The notes under the pieces are model-generated. The model saw only the letters and a program-made list of their open reading frames with translations, made no database searches and was not told where the DNA came from. 64,000 bases of DNA from Haloechinothrix alba (lineage in GTDB: Bacteria > Actinomycetota > Actinomycetes > Mycobacteriales > Pseudonocardiaceae), in the NCBI RefSeq assembly GCF_900188115.1, contig NZ_FZNW01000001.1, positions 1 to 64,000 on the forward strand, in the 5' to 3' direction. A program made the position numbers and the translations under genes. The stretch's first letter is position 1. Each line of letters starts with the position of its first letter. Positions 1-8,557 of this stretch are shown here, piece by piece.

Positions 1-105
1 AATATAGGTGACCTCGTGACCCGCCTCCAACAAAGCACGAATCTGCCGATACCGAATCCGCGCATCCCGCGGGTTGTGAACCACCGTCACGACCACGACG
101 TGCAC
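1..105 (-). CDS. Glycosyltransferase, N-terminal fragment (runs off window)
   Basis: The leftmost 35 codons on the minus strand read from a GTG at 103-105 (MHVVVVTVVHNPRDARIRYR...). This is the first beta-strand, basic loop and helix typical of a GT-B (GT4-like) glycosyltransferase that acts on the cytoplasmic face of the membrane. A strong AGGAGG ribosome site lies just upstream and overlaps the stop codon of the upstream ABC ATPase gene, so this is the next gene of the leftward polysaccharide operon. The catalytic C-terminal half lies outside the window, so donor and acceptor cannot be judged. Confidence 0.72.
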   Translation of the reverse strand, partial: MHVVVVTVVHNPRDARIRYRQIRALLEAGHEVTYI

Positions 106-116
106 CGGAAGGCCTC

Positions 117-905
117 CTAGGAGTTCTCGTCGAGATAGGCCTGGACGACGGACTCGGCCTCGCCATCCATGCGGATCACGCCTTCGTCCACCCATATCGC
201 CCGGTTACACGTCCGCGTGATCTGCTTCATGCTGTGGCTGACCAGGAACACGGTTCCGGCCTCCTTGCGCAGCTCCTGGATGCGCTTCTCGCTCTTCTGC
301 CGGAAGTCCCTGTCACCGGTGGCCAGCGCCTCGTCGACGATCAGCACGTCGTGGCTCTTGGCGGCGGCGATCGCGAACCGCAGGCGCGCCCCCATACCGG
401 TCGAGTAGGTGCGCATCGGCATCTTGATGGACTCGTCCAGCCCGGAGAACTCCACGATGTCGTCGTGGCGTTCGCGGGCCTCCTCGCGGCTCATCCCCAT
501 CGCCAGGCATCCCAGCTCGACGTTGCGCTCCCCGGACAGCCCGCTCATCAGCGCGGCGTTGACGCCGAGGAAGGACGGCTGACCCAGGGCGTACACGGCG
601 CCCTGGCTGGCCGGAAGCAGGCCCGCGATGGCCCGCATCAGGGTGCTCTTGCCGGAGCCGTTCCGGCCGACCACCCCGATGGCATCGCCCTCGTAGGCCG
701 TGAACGAGATCCCGCGGATGGCGTGCACTTCCTTGACCGAGGGCCGCTGCTGGCGGAGCAGGAGGCGTTTCAGCGCGTTCGCCGAGTTGCCCTTGTCCTG
801 GCCGTTGGCGGCCCCGATGACCCGGTAGACGACATGCAGGTCGTCGACGATGACGGTGGGCTGGCCGGTCGCAGGGGTCGCCTCGGTCTCGCTGAGCTCA
901 GCCAC
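117..905 (-). CDS. Polysaccharide/teichoic-acid ABC exporter ATPase (Wzt/TagH type)
   Basis: This is the cytoplasmic ATPase of an ABC-2 exporter for a lipid-linked surface glycan. The Walker A motif is VGRNGSGKST and Walker B with the following residues reads VLIVDEALATGD. The signature is YSTGMGARLRFA, the variant usual in the Wzt/TagH/RfbE branch, and the switch histidine follows in LVSHS. At 262 residues it has only the nucleotide-binding domain and no C-terminal carbohydrate-binding extension, so export is probably not gated by a modified chain end. I chose the GTG at 903-905, which overlaps the permease stop by 8 nt and gives translational coupling. A longer reading frame reaches 947 but would lie inside the permease gene. 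It works with the permease at 898-1833. Confidence 0.9.
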   Translation of the reverse strand: MAELSETEATPATGQPTVIVDDLHVVYRVIGAANGQDKGNSANALKRLLLRQQRPSVKEVHAIRGISFTAYEGDAIGVVGRNGSGKSTLMRAIAGLLPASQGAVYALGQPSFLGVNAALMSGLSGERNVELGCLAMGMSREEARERHDDIVEFSGLDESIKMPMRTYSTGMGARLRFAIAAAKSHDVLIVDEALATGDRDFRQKSEKRIQELRKEAGTVFLVSHSMKQITRTCNRAIWVDEGVIRMDGEAESVVQAYLDENS

Positions 906-1833
906 GTCCGTACACCTCCTCCTTGCGCCAGAAGAAGATGAAACCACCCACCAGGAACAGCAGGGCCCATCCCGTCGCAGCCTCCCACACGTTCAGACCG
1001 AGCGGCAGGTTCAGCGGTTCGTGGCTCTCGATCAGCACCGTGCGGTACAGGTCGAGGAAGACTGCTCCCGGGTTGAGCTTGATGATCGGGAACAGGATCT
1101 CTTGCAACCACTGCGGTTCGATCCGCTCGCCGAAGTACTTGATGTTGTAGAACACCCCGGAGCTGTAGAACCAGATCCGGGTCAACACCGGCAGCAGCTG
1201 GTTGATGTCCTGGCTAACCGCCCCGATGCGCGCCATGACCAGGCTGATGCCGACGTTGAACAGCATGTGCAGCCCGACAACCGGCACCACGAGGACCCAG
1301 CTCCACATGATCGTGTCGCCGGTCCCCTTGATGATCCCGGTCAGCGGGATGATGAGGAACAGCGCGCACATCGAGATCATGATCTGGCGGAGCTCGACGA
1401 ACACCGAGGACAGCGGCAGCATCGCGCGGGGGAAGTGCAGCGCGCGCACCAGCGCCAGGTTGTCGCCGATGGCCTTCGCGCCGTTGTTCAGCGAGCGCTG
1501 CATGAACGTGAACGCGAACACCCCGGTGACCAGGTACGCCGGGAAGTTCGCGATCCCGCGGTCGAGCTGCAGCAGGACACCGAACAGGATGAAGTACACG
1601 CCCGCGTTCAGCAGCGGGGTGACGATCTGCCACAGCTGGCCGAGCCGGGACGCGGAGTACTGCGCCGTGGCACGTGCCGAGGAATAGGCTCGGATGAAGT
1701 CCCGCCGCTGCCACAGCTGCTGGAGGTAGCCGAGCAGGCTGGGCCGTGCCGTGGTACGGGCGAGCCCGTACCGCGCGGCGAGCTCGGCCGGGTCCGGTTC
1801 GCCCGGCTGCTCACCTGTTGTCGAACTGGGCAT
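898..1833 (-). CDS. Polysaccharide/teichoic-acid ABC exporter permease (Wzm/TagG type)
   Basis: This is an ABC-2 membrane permease of 311 residues with about six hydrophobic segments, including YFILFGVLLQLDRGIANFPA, the conserved FxFxQRSLNNGAKAI-type stretch and a C-terminal helix ending in FFWRKEEVYGRG. It pairs with the downstream ATPase to flip an undecaprenyl-linked glycan outward. I start at the ATG at 1831-1833 because GGAGCAGG precedes it at good spacing. An upstream in-frame GTG at 1869 lacks a clear ribosome site. Context: it is third in the leftward operon, after the GT-B enzyme and the sugar dehydrogenase. Substrate identity cannot be read from the permease itself. Confidence 0.9.
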   Translation of the reverse strand: MPSSTTGEQPGEPDPAELAARYGLARTTARPSLLGYLQQLWQRRDFIRAYSSARATAQYSASRLGQLWQIVTPLLNAGVYFILFGVLLQLDRGIANFPAYLVTGVFAFTFMQRSLNNGAKAIGDNLALVRALHFPRAMLPLSSVFVELRQIMISMCALFLIIPLTGIIKGTGDTIMWSWVLVVPVVGLHMLFNVGISLVMARIGAVSQDINQLLPVLTRIWFYSSGVFYNIKYFGERIEPQWLQEILFPIIKLNPGAVFLDLYRTVLIESHEPLNLPLGLNVWEAATGWALLFLVGGFIFFWRKEEVYGRG

Positions 1834-1955
1834 ACCTGCTCCACGAGAACCGTTCACTCGCGATGTCACCGGCTCGGCCCGGCTTCTCGCCCGGCTTGCT
1901 CATAGTGCGCACCTTACGGGGTTGATTGGCAAGGTGTGTGCCCACCCGATACTCG

Positions 1956-3413
1956 TCATGTCACGTCACACACCTCGTAGTAGCGGCGCGCGATGCGCAC
2001 CCGTTCATCCCGGTACCCTGCACTGGCGCCGCTGATCATGTGCTCGACGGGGTCACCCGCACGGAGCAACTCGCCGTCCAGCCTGTCGGACAGCACCAGC
2101 GGCGGCGGCATACCACCGGCCCGATCGGGATCCACGTCACTCTGCTCGACCAGTCGCACCGGCATGGGTCGCGCCGGGCCGGAGCCCGGCCCCCGCCGCA
2201 ACACGGTGCGTGCCACGGCCGTACCGCGCGGCCCGAGACGGCGCATCGCCGCCATCCGCGCCCGGACCTCCCACTCGCGAACACGCGAACGCGGGCGCGC
2301 GTGGCCCCGTACAAGCTCAGCGCCGAGCAGCTCACCGAGATGCTCGGCAGCCGCGGCACCCCCGCCGGGCCTGCCGAGCCCGGCACACGCCGCGGCGAGG
2401 TCGGCACGTACCGCTCCGTCCCGCAACCGGCGCACCTGCGCGCGCACACCGTCGAGGTCGCCCTCCTCGGCGTGCAGCGCCATCCCGGCGTCGGCCAGCC
2501 ACCGCGCGCGTGCTGCCTGGTCATCGGTCCCCGCGGACGGGTTCGGCACGAGCAGGGTCGGCACCCCGGCACAGAGCAGCTCGTGCACCGAATTGTAGCC
2601 CGCGGCCGACACGGCCACATCCACGGCACCGAGGTACTTCGCCAGCGGGTACACCCCGGACAGCTCGACACACCGTGAGGTGTCGCCGAGCTCGAGGCCT
2701 TCCCGGCTGAGCGCGCTCCGGGTGACGACGACCTGCCACTCGGGGTCCTCCAGCACCGCGCGCACCGCGGCGGATCCGGGCGCGACCACGTCGTTGATCA
2801 CCCCGCCCGCCAGCGTCACCAGCGCGGTCGGCCGGTCGGGGTCGACGCCGAGGTGGCGCGCTGCCTCCTCCCTCGGCACCGGGTCGATATGTTCCAGCAG
2901 CGACACCGGCGGAAGGCGGATCGCGTCGCCTGCGGTCGCGGTCGGCCCGGTATCCCCGGCCGAGGCGATGTCGCCCGGCTCCAGCACCCGGTCGAACAGC
3001 GCGGCGGAGCGCAACGGGGCGGTGCGCACCCCCTGCCGCCAGAACCCCCTGCGCATCCAGACGAACGCCACATCGGGCAGGTCGATCCGCGCGCGCAGCA
3101 ACCCGAGGTAGGGCACGACCCCGTCGAAGACAACGGCGGACGCCCCGGTCTCGGCCACGAACGCGCGCAGCCGGTCGGCGAGGTAGTCGTGCCACCGCAC
3201 CTCGGGCATCCAGCCACGTTCCCTGCTCGGGCAGTACTCGCCGCGGAAGTCGTAACGACCGAGCACGCCCGCCGCGGCGGACAGCGAGAAGAACACCGGC
3301 GCGCTCTCGGTGCGCATCGCCAGCGCGACACACAGCTGCCGGGTCAGGTGCCCCATCCCGGTGCCGTTGCTCGTGGCCAGCACGACCCGGTCGCTCGGGC
3401 GCTCAGCACCCAC
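1956..3413 (-). CDS. GT-B glycosyltransferase (MurG/GT28-like), copy 1
   Basis: A 485-residue GT-B fold enzyme. The N-terminal domain begins VVLATSNGTGMGHLTRQ, matching the glycine-rich GxGxGH loop of the MurG/UGT group. The C-terminal domain carries VDVAVSAAGYNSVHELLCAG, the nucleotide-sugar binding region, then VPTLLVPNPSAGTDDQAARA. The family transfers a sugar from a nucleotide donor to a lipid-linked or polymer acceptor in the cytoplasm. It is clearly paralogous to the protein at 4782-6143: both share the ATSNGTGMGH opening, the FDG..PY block and a C-terminal tail containing an (E)H-I-x-G-x-S-x-x-Y block. The GTG start at 3411-3413 follows GGAGGAGCG, 20 bp after the dehydrogenase stop. 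Donor unknown; the neighbouring dehydrogenase suggests a uronic acid, which is inference. Confidence 0.82.
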   Translation of the reverse strand: MGAERPSDRVVLATSNGTGMGHLTRQLCVALAMRTESAPVFFSLSAAAGVLGRYDFRGEYCPSRERGWMPEVRWHDYLADRLRAFVAETGASAVVFDGVVPYLGLLRARIDLPDVAFVWMRRGFWRQGVRTAPLRSAALFDRVLEPGDIASAGDTGPTATAGDAIRLPPVSLLEHIDPVPREEAARHLGVDPDRPTALVTLAGGVINDVVAPGSAAVRAVLEDPEWQVVVTRSALSREGLELGDTSRCVELSGVYPLAKYLGAVDVAVSAAGYNSVHELLCAGVPTLLVPNPSAGTDDQAARARWLADAGMALHAEEGDLDGVRAQVRRLRDGAVRADLAAACAGLGRPGGGAAAAEHLGELLGAELVRGHARPRSRVREWEVRARMAAMRRLGPRGTAVARTVLRRGPGSGPARPMPVRLVEQSDVDPDRAGGMPPPLVLSDRLDGELLRAGDPVEHMISGASAGYRDERVRIARRYYEVCDVT

Positions 3414-3433
3414 CGCGAGCTCGCTCCTCCGCG

Positions 3434-4702
3434 CTACAGACGGGCGACGTCACTGTGCTCAACCTTGCCCCTCGTATCGAAAAGCAGCCTCGCCTTCCCC
3501 GCGATATCGGCGAGGTCGTACTCGCTGTGCGGCTGCAGCAGCACCGAGATGTCCGCAAAGGCGAGCTCCGCGTCGACATCCTCGGCCCTGCGCACCATCG
3601 TGCCGTTCACCGACCACTCCGGCACGTACGGGTCGTGGAACACGACGTCGGCGCCCCACTCCACGAGGTGCCGCGCCACGTGCGCGGCAGGCGACTCGCG
3701 CTGGTCGTGCACGTCGGGCTTGTAGGTCACGCCGAGCAGCAGCACCGTTGAGCCGCGCAGTGGCTTGCTGTGCTCGTTGAGCAGGTCCTGGATACGCCGC
3801 ACGACATAACCGGGCATGCTCTGGTTGATCTCCTGGGCGAGCTCGACGAACCGGAACGAGTAGCCGAGCGTGCGCACCTTGTACGACAGGTAGTTCGGGT
3901 CGATCGGGATGCAGTGCCCGCCGACCCCGGGGCCGGGGTAGAAGGCCTGGAACCCGAACGGCTTCGTCGCCGCGCACCGGATGACGTCCCAGATGTCCAC
4001 GCCGAGCTCCTGGCAGAACTTCGCCATCTCGTTGACCAGGGCGATGTTGACGTGCCGGTAGGTGTTCTCCAGCAGTTTCGCCATCTCGGCCTCACGGGTG
4101 CCACGCGCGGTCACGACCGTGTCCACGAACCCGCGGTAGAAGTCGGCGCAGCGCTCGGCACAGGCCCCGGTGTGCCCGCCGACGACCTTCGGGGTGTTCT
4201 TCAGGCCGTAGGTGGGGTTGCCCGGGTCGATCCGCTCCGGGGAGAAGGCGAGGTTGAAATCACTGCCCGCGCGCAGCCCGCGACGCTCGAGGATCGGGCG
4301 CACGACCTCGTCGGTGGTGCCCGGGTAGGTGGTCGACTCCAGCACGACCAGCGTGCCGGGCCGCAGGTGCTCGGCCATGGACCGCATCGCGGACTCGACC
4401 GCGCCGAGGTCGGGGCCGCCGTCGTCGGCCAGCGGCGTGGGCACGCACACCACGACCGTGCCGGCCTCGCCGAGCACGGCTGGATCCGTCGTGGCCCGGA
4501 AGCCCTTGGCGACCGCGCTCGCGATGTCGGCATGGGTGATGCCGTCGATGTGCGAGCTGCCCCCGTTGAGCGCGTCGACCGTACCGGCGTCGGAGTCCAG
4601 GCCGGTCACCGCGTAGCCGGCGTCGACAGCGCCCATCACCAACGGCAGGCCGACATAGCCGAGACCGATGACGACAACGTCTGTGGATGGCGTGAAAGGC
4701 AC
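3434..4702 (-). CDS. UDP-sugar 6-dehydrogenase (UDP-glucose / UDP-ManNAc dehydrogenase family)
   Basis: This enzyme oxidises a UDP-hexose to the UDP-uronic acid with two NAD+, supplying an acidic precursor for an envelope polymer. The 422 residues show the N-terminal Rossmann loop VIGLGYVGLPL, the central helix with ENTYRHVNIALVNEMAKF, the catalytic cysteine in GVGGHCIPIDP, and a C-terminal domain with LLGVTYKPDVHDQRESPA. The GHCIPIDP form and the overall length fit the WecC/WbpA (UDP-ManNAc or UDP-GlcNAc dehydrogenase) branch slightly better than Ugd, but I cannot separate them by eye. It is the first gene of the leftward operon, with a GTG start, and is divergent from the GT-B paralogue. 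It is the best evidence that the polymer is anionic. Confidence 0.9.
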   Translation of the reverse strand: MPFTPSTDVVVIGLGYVGLPLVMGAVDAGYAVTGLDSDAGTVDALNGGSSHIDGITHADIASAVAKGFRATTDPAVLGEAGTVVVCVPTPLADDGGPDLGAVESAMRSMAEHLRPGTLVVLESTTYPGTTDEVVRPILERRGLRAGSDFNLAFSPERIDPGNPTYGLKNTPKVVGGHTGACAERCADFYRGFVDTVVTARGTREAEMAKLLENTYRHVNIALVNEMAKFCQELGVDIWDVIRCAATKPFGFQAFYPGPGVGGHCIPIDPNYLSYKVRTLGYSFRFVELAQEINQSMPGYVVRRIQDLLNEHSKPLRGSTVLLLGVTYKPDVHDQRESPAAHVARHLVEWGADVVFHDPYVPEWSVNGTMVRRAEDVDAELAFADISVLLQPHSEYDLADIAGKARLLFDTRGKVEHSDVARL

Positions 4703-4781
4703 GGCCGGATACTACCGGTGCCCCGGCAAGCGACGTAGGCGCCAGGGGATGTCTCGCACCGCGCCGTTACTCTGGCGTGTC
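4703..4781. promoter_or_regulatory. Divergent promoter region of the polysaccharide locus
   Basis: This 79-bp gap separates the GTG of the leftward dehydrogenase operon from the chosen GTG of the rightward GT-B gene, so both promoters must lie here or inside the gene starts. I cannot identify a convincing -35/-10 pair. An in-frame ATG at 4749 is an alternative start for the rightward gene and would shrink the gap to 46 bp. Confidence 0.4.
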
Positions 4782-6143
4782 GTGACCGACCCGGACCGAC
4801 CCCGCGTGATCCTCGCGACCAGCAACGGCACCGGCATGGGACACCTGGCCCGTGCCGCGGCGACGGCGCTGGCCTGCGAGGACGTGGAACCGATCGTTTT
4901 CTCGCTGTCCCAGGCCCTGCCGCTCGTCGGGCGTTTCGGGATCCGCGGCGAGTACTGCCCCGGCCGCCGGCGTACCGGGATGGCCGACTCCCCGTGGCAG
5001 CACTACCTCGCCGCGCGGATCCAGGCGCTGGTGACCGAGACCGGCGCCCGCGCGTTCGCCTTCGACGGCGCATGGCCGTACGCGGGCGTTCAGGTCGCGC
5101 GGGCACGCCTGCCGCACGTGGCGTTCACCTGGATGCGCCGCGGGATGTGGCAACCGGGCGTCAACCGCGCCGCGCTGGACCAGCGTTCCCTCTTCGACCA
5201 CGTACTGGAGCCGGGCGAGCTGGCGCATCCGGCCGACAGGGGTGCGACGAGGGAGCTCGGCGACGCGACGCGCGTGAGCCCGATAACGCTGCTGGAGCAG
5301 GTCGACCGGCTGCCGAGGGAGGCCGCCGCCGGCCGGCTCGGGCTCGACCCCGACATGCCGACCGCGCTGGTCACGCTGCGAACCACCGAGCCCGGCTCGG
5401 CGGAGGCGCGGGCCGAGGCCGACGCGGCGGGCGCGGCGGTGCGCGCGGTACTGGCCGATCCCGACTGGCAGGTCGCGGTGACCAGCACCACGATCTCGCC
5501 AGGGGAGCTCGGTGTGCGCAGCGACCGGCTGACGACGCTGCGCGGGGTGTTCCCACTGGCCCGCTATCTCGCCGCAGTCGATGCCGCCGTGGTCGAGGCC
5601 GGCTACAACTCCTTCCACGAGGTGCTGCTCGCGGGGCTGCCCGCGGTGATCGTGCCGACCCGCGCCGCCGTCACCGACGACCAGACGGGCCGGGCACGCT
5701 GGGCCGCCGAGGAGGGGTTCGCGCTGCACGCCCGCGAGGACGACCCAGACCAGGTCTCGGCGCTGACCGGGGAGCTGCTGCGGCCCGGCACGCGCGAGCG
5801 ACTGGCCGAGCGGTGCGCCGAGCTGCCCGCGCCACGCGGAGCATCGGAAACCGCCACGGCGCTTGCCGGGCTCGCGGGCACGTTCACCCGGCACCGGCCC
5901 GGCCTCGGCGAGCGGGCGCGCACCGCGCGCCTGCACCTGCGGCCAGCCGTGACGCGCGCGGCCTCGCTGCTGCCTGGGGGCCTCGGTGCCCGGCTGACCG
6001 GCACCCCGCCGGAGGCGCCGGAGGTCACCGAGGACCTCGAGCGGATCGACACGGACATCGAGCACATCCTGCCCGGCACCTCCGATCGGTACCGCCGCGC
6101 CCGCCTGCGCATCGTGGCACGCTTCTACCGCGACGGCGCCTGA
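4782..6143 (+). CDS. GT-B glycosyltransferase (MurG/GT28-like), copy 2
   Basis: A paralogue of the enzyme at 1956-3413, transcribed the other way across the dehydrogenase gene. Shared blocks include ILATSNGTGMGHLAR at the N-terminus, RGEYCP, FDGAWPYAG, FTWMRRGMWQPGV, then in the C-terminal domain AAVDAAVVEAGYNSFHEVLLAG and VPTRAAVTDDQTGRARWA, and the H-I-x-G-x-S-x-x-Y tail. With the GTG at 4782 it is 453 residues; the ATG at 4749 would add 11. The aligned GT-B signature residues are intact, so both copies are probably active and add different sugars or act at different steps. A strong GC hairpin follows directly after the stop. Confidence 0.82.
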   Translation: MTDPDRPRVILATSNGTGMGHLARAAATALACEDVEPIVFSLSQALPLVGRFGIRGEYCPGRRRTGMADSPWQHYLAARIQALVTETGARAFAFDGAWPYAGVQVARARLPHVAFTWMRRGMWQPGVNRAALDQRSLFDHVLEPGELAHPADRGATRELGDATRVSPITLLEQVDRLPREAAAGRLGLDPDMPTALVTLRTTEPGSAEARAEADAAGAAVRAVLADPDWQVAVTSTTISPGELGVRSDRLTTLRGVFPLARYLAAVDAAVVEAGYNSFHEVLLAGLPAVIVPTRAAVTDDQTGRARWAAEEGFALHAREDDPDQVSALTGELLRPGTRERLAERCAELPAPRGASETATALAGLAGTFTRHRPGLGERARTARLHLRPAVTRAASLLPGGLGARLTGTPPEAPEVTEDLERIDTDIEHILPGTSDRYRRARLRIVARFYRDGA

Positions 6144-6144
6144 G

Positions 6145-6182
6145 CCACCCCGCCGGGTCCGTGGCCGGGCGCGGCGGGGTGG
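6145..6182 (+). terminator. GC-rich hairpin after the GT-B gene
   Basis: A perfect 11-bp inverted repeat (arm CCACCCCGCCG at 6145-6155, complement at 6172-6182) with a 16-nt loop lies one base after the TGA. No U-run follows, as is common for actinobacterial terminators. It may end or attenuate transcription before the asparagine-synthetase-like gene, whose start is 17 bp further on. Confidence 0.6.
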
Positions 6183-6198
6183 GCGGCAGAATGACGGC

Positions 6199-7923
6199 GT
6201 GGACAGTGACCCGGCGCAGCGGCACCCGGCGCGGGTGGAGCCAGTACAGCGGGATCCGTCGCCGCACGACCAGGCGCGGGTGCGCGTGTGCGGCAGCCTC
6301 GGGCACGCCGCCGACGAGCGGGTCACGGCCATGTCGACGTTGCTCGGCGACCCGCCGACCGTGCTGGACCGCCCGACCGCCGCGCTGCGCGGCACCGCCA
6401 CCATCCGGTGGAACTCGCCCGGCGCGGAGGCTGCCTCGTGGTCGCCCACTCCGCTGCCGGAGAAGCTGCCGGCCGACGCGCGGCACATCGCCGCGCAACA
6501 CGACGCGTTCTCCCTGGTCGTCCCCGACTCCGGTGACCCGTACCTGCACGCCGGTATCTCCGGGGCGGCGCCGGTGTACGTGGACACGGCGGGCGAGCCC
6601 ACCGGCGGCGCGCACGGCACCTACCTGTGCTCGCACGTCGAGCCGCTCGCCCGCACGCGACGCGGGCCGCTGCGCCCCGACTGGGACGCCTGGGCCCAGA
6701 TCCTCGCCATGGGCGGCCCCCTCGAGGGACGCACGCCGTTCGCCGGGATACGGCGCCTGCCGCCCTACGCGCGGCTGACCGCCACTGCCGGCGGCGCGTG
6801 CGAGCTCAGCACGACCGGCTGGCCGTGGCCGGAGGTCACCAGCAGCTCCGAGGCGTCCCTTGACACCGTCCGGGACGCCCTGACCGCCTCGGTCGGCGCG
6901 CTGGGTGAGCGCGCGCGGTTCGCTCCGCTGCTCAGCGGCGGCTGGGACTCGCGGATCCTGACGACGCTGGCCGCGCGCACCGAGTGCGCGGGCCTCACGG
7001 CGTGGACGACGTCCTCCGACACCGGCACGGTGCTCGAGGAACTGGTCTCCGCACAGGTCGCCGGGACGCTGGGAATCGAGCACGCCATCGTGCCCGCACG
7101 CCGCGACCGCTTCTCGCACGACCTCGCGTACTTCACCGAGGCTGTGGAGCACCAGACCTCGTTCCACGTGTGGCTCGTTCCGCTGGCCACCGCGCTCGCG
7201 GGCAACGGCGCCACGGTTCTCGACGGGCTGGGCGGTGGCGTGTTCCTCGGCGGCGCCTTCCCCGACTCCGGCGGCGACGGGCCGGTGCTCGACAGGCGGT
7301 TCAGCCGGATGGCCAAGTACCTGGACGCGGTGGGCGATGTACTGCACCCGAACGTTGCCGGGCAGGTCGCCGAACGCACGCGCGCGAGCTTCGACACGGT
7401 CGCCGAGCCGCTGGCCGACCACCCTTACGGCAACACGTTCACCGCCTACCTGACGCGGACGCTGCCCGGTATCAGTCTCTCGCCGTTCGGGCTGCTCTCC
7501 CGAGGCAACCCGGTCGCCACCCCGTTCCTGGACGACTCGGTGGTGCGTGCCGCGCTCGCGATACCGCACGCCGAACACGCGGAAGGGTCCCTGTACGCGC
7601 CGCTGCTCCGCCCGCTGGCACCGGAGCTGGCCGAGCTGCCGACCGCCGCGGAGATCCCGCAGGCCCGCCGACACCACCGCAGGCGTGTGGCATCGCCCGA
7701 AGCCGCCGAACGGTTCCGCGAGCTGCTGAGCCGCGAGCCGGTGCGTGGCCTGCTCGCACCCGGCTTTGCTGCGGCGAGCACCGAGACCTGGCGGCGCATG
7801 CTCGACCGAACCAACCAGCAGCACCTGATCCGGAGCCTGGCCACGATGTCGTTGTGGTTCCAGCGATACGAGGACCTGCTCGGTGACGTGCCGCCCGACG
7901 AGCTGCGCGAGCCGGTGACATGA
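6199..7923 (+). CDS. Asparagine-synthetase-like ATP-dependent amidating/ligating enzyme lacking the glutaminase cysteine
   Basis: A 574-residue protein with the AsnB synthetase core. The ATP-pyrophosphatase loop LLSGGWDSR (about residues 245-252) is the SGGxDS motif that binds and adenylates a carboxylate. A helical region around TSFHVWLVPLATAL and FLGGAF resembles the AsnB C-terminal domain. The N-terminal 190 residues match the AsnB N-domain only loosely and lack the Cys2 nucleophile, so ammonia release from glutamine is not expected. It may use free ammonia, an amine or an amino group, as beta-lactam synthetase-type relatives do. It sits between glycosyltransferases, so a plausible substrate is a uronic-acid carboxylate, which is inference. 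GTG start; the ATGA overlap with the next gene implies coupling. Confidence 0.72.
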   Translation: MDSDPAQRHPARVEPVQRDPSPHDQARVRVCGSLGHAADERVTAMSTLLGDPPTVLDRPTAALRGTATIRWNSPGAEAASWSPTPLPEKLPADARHIAAQHDAFSLVVPDSGDPYLHAGISGAAPVYVDTAGEPTGGAHGTYLCSHVEPLARTRRGPLRPDWDAWAQILAMGGPLEGRTPFAGIRRLPPYARLTATAGGACELSTTGWPWPEVTSSSEASLDTVRDALTASVGALGERARFAPLLSGGWDSRILTTLAARTECAGLTAWTTSSDTGTVLEELVSAQVAGTLGIEHAIVPARRDRFSHDLAYFTEAVEHQTSFHVWLVPLATALAGNGATVLDGLGGGVFLGGAFPDSGGDGPVLDRRFSRMAKYLDAVGDVLHPNVAGQVAERTRASFDTVAEPLADHPYGNTFTAYLTRTLPGISLSPFGLLSRGNPVATPFLDDSVVRAALAIPHAEHAEGSLYAPLLRPLAPELAELPTAAEIPQARRHHRRRVASPEAAERFRELLSREPVRGLLAPGFAAASTETWRRMLDRTNQQHLIRSLATMSLWFQRYEDLLGDVPPDELREPVT

Positions 7924-8519
7924 CGATGCAGCTATGGCTACGCCCTGCCCACCACTACACCCGGCTGCGGATCGGCGCGCTCGGACCGGTCCCCGGGCCT
8001 GCCGGCGAGCTCGTCGACCGCGACCTGCTCGCCGAGGACGGGCAACGAGGCTACGAGGCAAGCGACCCCGGTGTGGACCTGGTGCTGGTCCCCGGGGCGG
8101 GCGACGGGGGGCCGGCACGGCTGTCCGGCGCCGTGCTGGACGCGCTGATCCGCTGCGAGCGGTACACGGTACCGACGGTGCTGGTCGCCGCCGGGCACGC
8201 CGACCTGGACACGCCCGTCGCCGCGGTGTGCCGCGACATCGCAGGCACGGACGCCGAGGTGCTCGGTGACGCGCGGCGCCGGTTCGGGTCCGACCGGGTG
8301 CATCACCTGCCGGAGCCTGCCGGTCGCCGCGTACCGGGTGGCAGTGCCACGAGCGTCGCGGGGCAGGGACGTGCGCGGCACCGGCGCAGGTACCTCCCGT
8401 TGCTGAAGGCGCTGGCGCGCGGTGTCGGCCTGTTCACGCCACGGTCCCCGCTGACGTCCCTGCGCACCCGGCTCGGGCTGTCTGGCAGGATGCGCCACCG
8501 TTGCGGCACCGCCCGGTAG
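7920..8519 (+). CDS. Unknown protein coupled to the AsnB-like enzyme
   Basis: A 199-residue protein that I do not recognise. It starts in a 4-nt ATGA overlap with the AsnB-like gene. The N-terminal 130 residues alternate hydrophobic strands and helices (VDLVLVPGAGDG, YTVPTVLVAAG, TDAEVLGDARRRFGSDRVHHLP), resembling half of a Rossmann or GT-B domain. The C-terminal 50 residues are very basic (RHRRRYLPLLKALARGVGLF...RMRHRCGTAR) and could contact membrane or a polyanionic polymer. Base use matches the neighbours. It could be a sugar- or peptide-handling accessory; no catalytic motif is visible. Confidence 0.6.
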   Translation: MTMQLWLRPAHHYTRLRIGALGPVPGPAGELVDRDLLAEDGQRGYEASDPGVDLVLVPGAGDGGPARLSGAVLDALIRCERYTVPTVLVAAGHADLDTPVAAVCRDIAGTDAEVLGDARRRFGSDRVHHLPEPAGRRVPGGSATSVAGQGRARHRRRYLPLLKALARGVGLFTPRSPLTSLRTRLGLSGRMRHRCGTAR

Positions 8520-8557
8520 CGGCGTCACACACGCTCCCACGACGCAGGAAGGTTTCG

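Noticed and set aside
850-1905. Long open frame antisense to the exporter permease
   Set aside because: It is the typical antisense frame of a high-GC gene; its translation is low-complexity and the sense frame has clear ABC-2 features.
4668-4781. Longer start of the second GT-B gene
   Set aside because: It would overlap the divergent dehydrogenase start by 35 bp and adds a basic tail absent from the paralogue; only the ATG at 4749 remains as a serious alternative.
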